14,821 nt of DNA from an uncultured Clostridia bacterium. GTDB taxonomy: Bacteria; Bacillota; Clostridia; Christensenellales; Borkfalkiaceae. The stretch is taken from assembly GCA_947174975.1 (NCBI GenBank), contig CAMWLA010000019.1, positions 1-14,821 of the forward strand. Direction: 5' to 3'. The notes beneath the pieces were generated by a model. The model saw only the letters and a list, made by a program, of their open reading frames with translations, ran no database searches and was not told where the DNA came from. Within the stretch, counting starts at the first letter, position 1. Each line of letters begins with the position of its first letter. This document shows, in pieces, positions 1 through 4,864 of the stretch. Both the position numbers and the translations under genes were made by a program.

Positions 1-72
1 TTTTTCAACCCTTACCCCGCCACCCCGCAGTCCTCTCCGTCTCGGGGGCTCGGATTTGTGTAAAAGAGACAG
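1..72. other. Non-genomic contig end: Illumina Nextera adapter plus junk
   Basis: Positions 39-72 align without gaps to the Nextera read-2 transposase adapter (recalled sequence beginning GTCTCGTGGGCTCGG and ending in the mosaic end AGATGTGTATAAGAGACAG). 30 of 34 bases match, with mismatches at 45, 55, 56 and 63. The mosaic-end core AAGAGACAG is intact at 64-72, so genomic DNA should begin at 73. Positions 1-38 sit where the index and flow-cell primer would be. They are C-rich, do not clearly match the P7 primer by eye, and look like low-quality read-through. Nothing in 1-72 should be read as biology. Confidence 0.9.
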
Positions 73-73
73 T

Positions 74-334
74 ATTAATTCAGGTGTAGCAGAAACAGTT
101 AGACAACAAACTTGGAACAAAATAAACGCGACTTATAAGATACCAATAAATAATTATTACTTATTATCTTTTAATGATAATGCAACTGAAGATTTTCTAA
201 AATTGTGCTCAAATGAGAAAACGCAAAAAATGGATGATGAAATTGGAGATATACTTGAACTATTTAAGTATGACAAATTCGATAAGTATTTTGAACCGTA
301 TCTAAGGATCTACTCTGAAGAAAAGGAAAATTAA
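74..334 (+). CDS. C-terminal fragment of an unknown AT-rich gene (5' end missing)
   Basis: An open frame runs from the adapter junction to a TAA at 332-334 and gives about 87 genomic residues. The apparent upstream start (TTG at 56) and the first residues MCKRDS are encoded by adapter sequence, so the true start lies outside the contig. The product is hydrophilic, rich in Asn, Lys, Glu and Asp, with no signal peptide, membrane segment or motif I recognise. Visible patches are an aromatic segment INNYYLLSFND and an acidic helical stretch around KMDDEIGDILELF. Base composition is much more AT-rich than the metabolic genes to the right, which suggests an accessory or mobile origin. I cannot assign a function. 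Confidence 0.6.
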   Translation: MNSGVAETVRQQTWNKINATYKIPINNYYLLSFNDNATEDFLKLCSNEKTQKMDDEIGDILELFKYDKFDKYFEPYLRIYSEEKEN

Positions 335-350
335 CTTAATTCTTTAAGTT
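333..350 (+). repeat. AT-rich hairpin at the stop codon of the left fragment
   Basis: AACTTAA (333-339) and TTAAGTT (344-350) form a 7-bp stem with a 4-nt loop that begins inside the stop codon. There is no GC core and no following T-tract, so an intrinsic terminator is not convincing. The right arm lies inside the 28-bp tandem repeat. Confidence 0.4.
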
Positions 351-394
351 ATTACAAATAAACGATATTCTTTAAGTTATTACAAATAAACGAT
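339..394. repeat. Perfect tandem duplication, two 28-bp units
   Basis: The 28-bp unit starting ATTCTTTAAG and ending AATAAACGAT occurs at 339-366 and again immediately at 367-394 with no mismatch. It lies directly downstream of the truncated gene. Two exact AT-rich units fit either a recent slippage duplication or iteron-like binding sites. With only two copies and no replication gene visible, neither can be preferred. Confidence 0.9.
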
Positions 395-432
395 TTTGTT
401 TAATATAGTTTGAATTTTTGGGATTGACTCTA

Positions 433-455
433 AATTTGGGAGTTGCTCCCAAATT
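433..455. repeat. 10-bp perfect hairpin, 3-nt loop
   Basis: AATTTGGGAG (433-442) pairs perfectly with CTCCCAAATT (446-455) around the loop TTG. Its right arm is also complementary to 510-517, so this hairpin competes with the larger inverted repeat at 448-517. No T-tract follows, so it is not an obvious terminator. Confidence 0.8.
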
Positions 456-517
456 GGGGTTGAATGACGGATAAAAGTGGGTTGGAAGCATTTTTAGTCC
501 GTCATTCAAAATTTGGG
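448..517. repeat. Long imperfect inverted repeat
   Basis: Left arm 448-471 (CCCAAATT, a 4-nt bulge GGGG, then TTGAATGACGGA) is complementary to right arm 498-517 (TCCGTCATTCAA then AATTTGGG). That makes 20 paired bases around a 26-base centre, and four more pairs (TAAA region) extend inward past a one-base bulge. Size and layout resemble a small cruciform, a MITE-like element or one arm of a structured RNA. No flanking target-site duplication was identified. Confidence 0.75.
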
Positions 518-551
518 CAGTTAAACTTGCAAAATCAGGGCAAAAAAAGCC

Positions 552-576
552 CCCAAATGATAAAAAATCATTTGGG
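552..576. repeat. 10-bp perfect hairpin with A5 loop
   Basis: CCCAAATGAT (552-561) pairs with ATCATTTGGG (567-576) around a loop of five A. It reuses the CCCAAAT/ATTTGGG motif of the preceding inverted repeats. An A-run precedes it at 542-548 but no T-run follows, so it could serve as a terminator only on the minus strand, where a run of T follows the hairpin. Confidence 0.75.
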
Positions 577-643
577 AGTAGAATGGGAGTAAAAATTTGA
601 AAGTCATCGAAATCAGCAGATATTGTAGTATTATTTGTCTGCT

Positions 644-663
644 AACCACAATATATTGTGGTT
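644..663. repeat. 20-bp perfect palindrome
   Basis: Positions 644-663 read identically on both strands: half-site AACCACAATA, reverse complement TATTGTGGTT, no spacer. A spacerless palindrome this long makes a poor RNA hairpin loop but is a typical binding site for a dimeric DNA-binding protein or a recombination core. No adjacent regulator gene identifies the protein. Confidence 0.8.
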
Positions 664-720
664 GAAAAATTTGTTTTTAAGCCTCTGACGAAGTCATTAA
701 ATCCGGCTGTCACAGACATA

Positions 721-757
721 AAAATACCTAATCCGGGTTTTTCGGATTAGGTATTTT
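721..757. terminator. Bidirectional Rho-independent terminator downstream of ktrA
   Basis: A 15-bp perfect stem pairs 721-735 (AAAATACCTAATCCG) with 743-757 around a 7-nt loop. Flanking A/T runs give a T-tract on both strands. On the minus strand it lies about 30 bp past the ktrA-like stop codon and should end the potassium-transport transcript. On the plus strand it would stop transcription entering from the left fragment. Confidence 0.9.
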
Positions 758-788
758 CTAATTAAATGTGATATTTTTGTTGACGTGT

Positions 789-1493
789 TTAATTTTTATC
801 TAACGGGCGTTTAGCCTTTTTGGTGCGGAGTTTGCCTTTCGCGCTGGTTTTATTGGTGAAGGCAAGAATTTTTTCCGTGGAGCCGAATGCAAGGATATGG
901 TCGCCGTCCTCGAAAACGTAGTTGGGGGAGGGAGAGGGGACAATATTTTTGCCCTTCTTGATAAGCAGTATGTTTATGCCGAATTTGCCGCGCGGGTTTT
1001 CGTCGATAAGCGTTTTTCCGTGCCAGTTCTGGGGAATTGCAATTTCGAAAATCGAATATTCCGAGTCGATTTCGATATAGTCGTAGACGCCGTCGGAATT
1101 GAGCTTTACGGCAAGTTTTTCGGCGATATCGTGGTTGGGATATACGACTTCGTCCGCACCGACGCGGAATAAGAATTTGCGCTGTATTTCTGTGTTAGCG
1201 CGCGATACGACGTACTTTGCGCCTAAGTCCTTTAAAATGGACGTGATTTCCAAAGAGGACTGGAAGTCGTCGCTTATAGACACGACGCAAGCGTCGAACG
1301 AGGGGATATCAAGCGCCTTCAAATTATCCGCGTTCATACAGTTTGCGATAAGCGCGTTGGTGTATTTGGGCGCAAGCGCGTTGATAACCGCTTCGTCCTT
1401 GTCGACAATCATAACTTCGTCGCCCATGCGCATAAGTCTTTCACCCAAGATGGTTCCGAATCTTCCCATTCCGATTAATAAAACCGATTTCAT
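789..1493 (-). CDS. ktrA: Potassium channel regulatory subunit, KtrA/TrkA family
   Basis: A 234-residue cytoplasmic RCK protein that gates the membrane subunit encoded just upstream, controlling K+ uptake. Residues 1-125 form an RCK_N Rossmann fold with the glycine signature GMGRFG at 8-13 and an acidic residue at the end of beta-2 (VDKDE, D31), as expected for ATP/ADP or NAD(H) binding. About 140-215 is an RCK_C domain; in Bacillota homologues this can bind c-di-AMP, an inhibitor of K+ import (family knowledge, not visible here). The last 20 or so residues are a basic tail (KLRTKKAKRPLDKN). The length is close to that of Bacillus KtrA. The ATG start is preceded by GAGG at good distance, and the gene begins 11 bp after the ktrB-like stop, so the two are co-transcribed. 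The symbol could equally be trkA or ktrC. Confidence 0.93.
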   Translation of the reverse strand: MKSVLLIGMGRFGTILGERLMRMGDEVMIVDKDEAVINALAPKYTNALIANCMNADNLKALDIPSFDACVVSISDDFQSSLEITSILKDLGAKYVVSRANTEIQRKFLFRVGADEVVYPNHDIAEKLAVKLNSDGVYDYIEIDSEYSIFEIAIPQNWHGKTLIDENPRGKFGINILLIKKGKNIVPSPSPNYVFEDGDHILAFGSTEKILAFTNKTSAKGKLRTKKAKRPLDKN

Positions 1494-1504
1494 TTTTTAC
1501 CTCA

Positions 1505-2845
1505 TTAACCTATTAACAAATTATCTATCGGGCGACGGATTTCCGCAGTGGCTTTGGTCTGCCCTAAGGCGAGGGCAAGGGTTAAAATTCCCACTCTGCC
1601 CGCGTACATTAAAATTATAATTATTATACTTGACGCCACTTTGAGTTTTGGCGTGAAGTCCATACTCAGTCCCGAGCTGCTGAGCGCGGATACGCACTCG
1701 AAGGTGATTTCTTTTATTCCCGATTCCGGTTGAATTGCGCAGATAGCGGCAATTGAAATTATCGTCACCATTAGCATTGCGGTGAGTATTGCAAGCGACT
1801 GCGAAAGAAGAGAATATTCAATACGCTTTTTCCCTATATTAATATCTCTTTTTCCGCGGAATGCGGCAAGCATACCCATTATAATTACGGCGAAAGTTCC
1901 TACGCGCATACCGCCCGCCGTCGAACCCGATCCGCCGCCTATAAACATAAAGACGATAGTCAGCATGTATCCGCTGTCTGAAAGAGTTTTACAGCTTGTC
2001 GTTGCAAAGCCCGCGCTTCTGGGTGTAATCGCGTTAAAGAGGGAAGCCAGCAGTAGTTCGCCGAAGTTGAAGTCTTCGTAAGTATTGCGCTCGAATATCA
2101 TATACAGCGCCGTTCCGACGAGTATCAGAACTAAATTTACGACGAGCACAACCTTGGTGTTAAGCTGGAATTTTTTGAAATTCAGCTTGCAATCTATTAT
2201 GTCGCTCCACACGGCGAAGCCCAAGCTTCCGCAAATGATAAGCGCGCCGATAGTCAAGCTTACAAGCGGATCTTTTACGTATCCTGTAAGAGATACGAAT
2301 TTGCTTGCGGGTGTTCCCAGCATATCGAAGCCCGCGTTACAGAACGCCGAAATCGAATGCCAGATTGAAAAATATATTCCCTTGCCAGCACCGAAATCGG
2401 GGATAAAGCGGATCATTAATAGGAGTGTGCCTATCGTCTCGCAGATAAGCGTTCCGATAACTATGCGCACAAGCAGAACTTTTACGCCGTTCAAATTGCC
2501 CCTTGAGTCGAGCATAAAGACGTTTCTCGTGCCGAGGCTCATCGTATGTTTGAATATAATGAATGCCGCCGAAACGAGGGTCATAAATCCGAATCCGCTC
2601 ATCTGAATAAGCAAGAGAATGACTAGCTGCCCGAACAGCGTCCAGTGGGTTGCCGTGTCGTAGGGAGCAAGTCCCGTCATCGACACTGCCGACGCCGCCG
2701 TGAATAGCGAGTTTATATACGTTGTTTGCTGTCCGTCTTTGGTGGCGAAGGGGAGTATAAGAAGTATACTTCCGATTATCGTTCCCCCCAAATAGAGGAG
2801 CGCAAGCATTTGCCAGACGGAAAGTTTTCGCTTTTTAGAATTCAT
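1505..2845 (-). CDS. ktrB: Potassium transporter membrane subunit, KtrB/TrkH family
   Basis: Integral membrane K+ translocating subunit of about 446 residues, the usual KtrB length. It has the fourfold M1-P-M2 repeat of the family, with one filter glycine in each pore loop: G58 in SMTGLAP, G172 in CNAGFD, G279 in RSAGFATT and G392 in SSGLSM. The conserved gate loop GGGSGSTAGG lies at about 303-312. Together with the adjacent RCK subunit this makes a Ktr-type, Na+-dependent K+ uptake system (Na+ dependence is family knowledge). I prefer the ATG at 2845 to the in-frame TTG at 2869: the TTG has no ribosome binding site and sits inside a hairpin, and the first eight residues it would add are atypical. 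The Shine-Dalgarno before the ATG is also weak. The gene is driven by the consensus promoter at 2952-2980. Confidence 0.92.
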   Translation of the reverse strand: MNSKKRKLSVWQMLALLYLGGTIIGSILLILPFATKDGQQTTYINSLFTAASAVSMTGLAPYDTATHWTLFGQLVILLLIQMSGFGFMTLVSAAFIIFKHTMSLGTRNVFMLDSRGNLNGVKVLLVRIVIGTLICETIGTLLLMIRFIPDFGAGKGIYFSIWHSISAFCNAGFDMLGTPASKFVSLTGYVKDPLVSLTIGALIICGSLGFAVWSDIIDCKLNFKKFQLNTKVVLVVNLVLILVGTALYMIFERNTYEDFNFGELLLASLFNAITPRSAGFATTSCKTLSDSGYMLTIVFMFIGGGSGSTAGGMRVGTFAVIIMGMLAAFRGKRDINIGKKRIEYSLLSQSLAILTAMLMVTIISIAAICAIQPESGIKEITFECVSALSSSGLSMDFTPKLKVASSIIIIILMYAGRVGILTLALALGQTKATAEIRRPIDNLLIG

Positions 2846-2863
2846 AATTTTACAAATGTGTTT

Positions 2864-2881
2864 CCGCAAATATGTTTGCGG
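2864..2881 (-). promoter_or_regulatory. Hairpin in the ktrB leader
   Basis: CCGCAAA (2864-2870) pairs with TTTGCGG (2875-2881) around a 4-nt loop, 18 bases upstream of the preferred ktrB ATG and inside the predicted 100-base leader. It lacks a T-tract, so it is not a terminator. A role in RNA stability or translation initiation is possible but only inferred. Confidence 0.5.
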
Positions 2882-2951
2882 GCTGATATCAAATTAAATT
2901 GAATTGTGCTTCCGCGCATACGTGCAGTGCCGCAATTAAATTTACCTTATA

Positions 2952-2980
2952 ATTATAAGTATTTGCGCTTTAATTGTCAA
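2952..2980 (-). promoter_or_regulatory. Perfect consensus sigma-70/SigA promoter for ktrB-ktrA
   Basis: On the minus strand the sequence reads TTGACA (2980-2975), a 17-bp spacer, then TATAAT (2957-2952). Both hexamers match consensus at every base and the spacing is optimal. Transcription should start near 2945, giving a leader of about 100 nucleotides before the ATG at 2845. Confidence 0.85.
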
Positions 2981-3037
2981 CAATAAACGCGCTTAACGCG
3001 GTAATAACAAAAATGCACCGTATCGCACTTTTATACA

Positions 3038-3057
3038 TATAATATAGGATAGAGGTG
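3038..3057 (+). promoter_or_regulatory. glmS -10 box and ribosome binding site
   Basis: A consensus -10 TATAAT lies at 3038-3043, and AGAGGTG at 3051-3057 is a good Shine-Dalgarno 7 bases before the glmS ATG. The -35 region about 17-18 bp upstream (TGCACC near 3014-3019) is poor. The start point would fall near 3050, leaving almost no untranslated leader. A short GC dyad (CGCG-CTTAA-CGCG, 2988-3000) lies between the two divergent promoters. Confidence 0.55.
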
Positions 3058-3064
3058 AATTTAT

Positions 3065-4828
3065 ATGTGCGGTATTGTCGGAATTACCGGTGTTGAGGGC
3101 GCGGCCGGAGCCGTGTACAAAAGATTGAAGCTTTTGGAATACAGAGGTTACGACTCGGCGGGAATCGCATCCCTTTCAGACGGCGGATTTTCCCTCTGCA
3201 AAAGGCGCGGGCGCGTGTATTCGCTCGGCGGGGATATAAAGCATTTGCACGGTAAAACCGCAATAGGTCATACGCGCTGGGCAACCCACGGAAAACCTTC
3301 GGACGAGAACGCTCACCCGCATATCTTCGGTAAATTTGCCGTAGTACATAATGGAATTATAGAAAACTACGCCCATCTGAAAGATAAGTATTTCAGCGGG
3401 GTCGAATTTAATTCCGAAACGGACAGTGAAGTCGCCGTAAGGCTTTTGCAGCACTTTTACGACGGCGATATTCTGTCCGCCGTTAAAAAGACGGTTAAGC
3501 TTCTTGTCGGATCCTTTGCATTAGTTATTATGTGCAGTGATTTCGACGGAATTATCGTTGCCAAAAATAAAAATCCCGCAATCATCGGCTACGGCGTCGG
3601 CGCGAACTACTGCGCGAGCGACGCACCCGCGCTTGCGGGACTTTGCAGTGAAATCACCGTTTTATCGGACGGAGATATCGCCGTTTTAACTTCGGACGAA
3701 GTAACAATTTACGACGGTGATTTAAAGCGCGTTGTCCGCGAAAAAATCAAAAATCCGGCGCTCGCTTCCGAGCTTGATTTAAACGGCTGTCCCCACTATA
3801 TGCTTAAAGAAATCCGCGAAGTTCCGCAATCGGTTACTAAAACTTGTGACGCGTACGTATGTACAAGTGATAAGCTGAGAAAATATCTTAAAGGGATAGA
3901 GCGCATTATTATAACCGGCTGCGGGACCGCCTACAACAGCGGACTTATCGGCAAAAGATATTTTGAAAGTTTTGCCGGCATTCCCGTCGAGGTTGAAACG
4001 GCGGGCGAGTTCAGATACAAACAGCCGATTATTACCGACAAAACCGCAGTTATCGCAATTAGTCAGAGCGGCGAAACCGCCGACACCGTTGAGGCGGCTA
4101 AGCTTGTAAAAAATCTTGGCGGCAAGGTCATTGCCGTGACTAATTCGCCCTATTCGGAATTGACGAGAATTGCGGACGCGGTTGTTCCCGTCGAAGCGGG
4201 TCAGGAAATCTGCGTGGCGGCGACGAAGAGTTATACGGGGCAGATTGCGGCTTTATATCTGCTCGCGCTGACCGTCGCGGGCAAGGACGTTGCCGATGGC
4301 GCAAAAAAATTATATTCGGTCAGTGAGCTGACAAAAAATTTAATTGAACATACGGACATAGGCTCACTTGCGGATATGTGCGCACGTTCGGACGGCGTGT
4401 ACTTTCTCGGAAGGGATTTGGACTACGCCGTTGCGACGGAAGGCAGTTTGAAATTGAAAGAAATTTCTTACATACCCAGCGAGGGCTATCCCGCGGGGGA
4501 ACTTAAACACGGCACGCTGGCGCTCATTGATATAAGAACGACTTCGGTGGTTATAATAACCGATAAATCGCTTGCGCCCAAGAGTGAAAACGCGGTGGAG
4601 CAGATTTTGTCGCGCCGCGGAAAGGTTGCGGTAATAACCAACCTTAAAGACGTGGCGGAGGAGCTTAAAGAGAAAGCTTTGATTTTGGAAATTCCCGAAT
4701 GCGATAAATATCTGTCGCCTATTTTGTCGGCGGTAATCGTTCAGCTTTTGGCGTACAAAACTTCGCTGCTTTTATGCCGTGACCCCGATAAACCCAGAAA
4801 TCTTGCAAAGAGCGTTACCGTTGAATAA
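3065..4828 (+). CDS. glmS: Glutamine--fructose-6-phosphate aminotransferase (isomerizing)
   Basis: Makes glucosamine-6-phosphate from fructose-6-phosphate and glutamine, the entry step to UDP-GlcNAc and peptidoglycan, in the cytoplasm. The product is 587 residues, slightly shorter than the usual 600-610. The N-terminal class II glutamine amidotransferase domain begins MCGIVGI, with Cys2 as the nucleophile after Met removal, plus HTRWATHG near 69-76 and HNGIIEN at 95-101. Two sugar-isomerase (SIS) domains follow, with TGCGTAYNSG near 284-293, SQSGETADT at 333-341 and VAATKSYTGQ later. The C-terminus RNLAKSVTVE is the family signature that caps the active site. The ATG has a clear AGAGGTG upstream. 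The gene stands alone between divergent ktrB and the convergent sensor operon, with its own terminator. Confidence 0.97.
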   Translation: MCGIVGITGVEGAAGAVYKRLKLLEYRGYDSAGIASLSDGGFSLCKRRGRVYSLGGDIKHLHGKTAIGHTRWATHGKPSDENAHPHIFGKFAVVHNGIIENYAHLKDKYFSGVEFNSETDSEVAVRLLQHFYDGDILSAVKKTVKLLVGSFALVIMCSDFDGIIVAKNKNPAIIGYGVGANYCASDAPALAGLCSEITVLSDGDIAVLTSDEVTIYDGDLKRVVREKIKNPALASELDLNGCPHYMLKEIREVPQSVTKTCDAYVCTSDKLRKYLKGIERIIITGCGTAYNSGLIGKRYFESFAGIPVEVETAGEFRYKQPIITDKTAVIAISQSGETADTVEAAKLVKNLGGKVIAVTNSPYSELTRIADAVVPVEAGQEICVAATKSYTGQIAALYLLALTVAGKDVADGAKKLYSVSELTKNLIEHTDIGSLADMCARSDGVYFLGRDLDYAVATEGSLKLKEISYIPSEGYPAGELKHGTLALIDIRTTSVVIITDKSLAPKSENAVEQILSRRGKVAVITNLKDVAEELKEKALILEIPECDKYLSPILSAVIVQLLAYKTSLLLCRDPDKPRNLAKSVTVE

Positions 4829-4832
4829 ATTC

Positions 4833-4862
4833 AAAAAGCCTTCCAAAAAAGGAAGGCTTTTT
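4833..4862. terminator. Shared bidirectional terminator between convergent glmS and the kinase operon
   Basis: A 12-bp perfect stem (AAAAAGCCTTCC, 4833-4844, with 4851-4862) and a 6-A loop are followed by a T-run on the plus strand and, by symmetry, on the minus strand. It lies 5 bp after the glmS stop and 3 bp beyond the kinase stop, so it terminates both transcripts. Confidence 0.93.
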
Positions 4863-4864
4863 TA

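Larger units (their letters stand above)
335..720. other. Gene-free AT-rich stretch with multiple inverted repeats
   Basis: No credible coding sequence, tRNA or rRNA was seen between the truncated gene and the terminator at 721. The stretch contains the tandem duplication at 339-394, competing hairpins between 433 and 517, a hairpin at 552-576, a short 6-bp inverted pair at 615-620/638-643 and a 20-bp palindrome at 644-663. The motif CCCAAAT or its complement recurs at least five times between 434 and 576. Such density of dyads is typical of mobile-element ends, MITE-like remnants or structured RNA. No transposase is visible, so its nature is undetermined. Confidence 0.55.

Noticed and set aside
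56..73. TTG start with residues MCKRDS for the left reading frame
   Set aside because: These codons are within the Nextera adapter sequence, so the start is artificial.
433..576. Rho-independent terminators at the three AT/GC hairpins
   Set aside because: None has a run of T immediately 3' on the plus strand, unlike the clear terminators at 721-757 and 4833-4862.
339..663. CRISPR array
   Set aside because: There are only two direct repeats with no spacer between them, and the other repeats are inverted; no cas gene is present.
1099..1620. Plus-strand 173-residue open frame across the ktrA/ktrB junction
   Set aside because: It runs antisense through both genes and their ribosome binding site; no protein family resemblance.
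2846..2869. In-frame TTG extension of ktrB (8 extra residues)
   Set aside because: No Shine-Dalgarno precedes the TTG and it falls inside a hairpin; the ATG at 2845 gives the usual family length.
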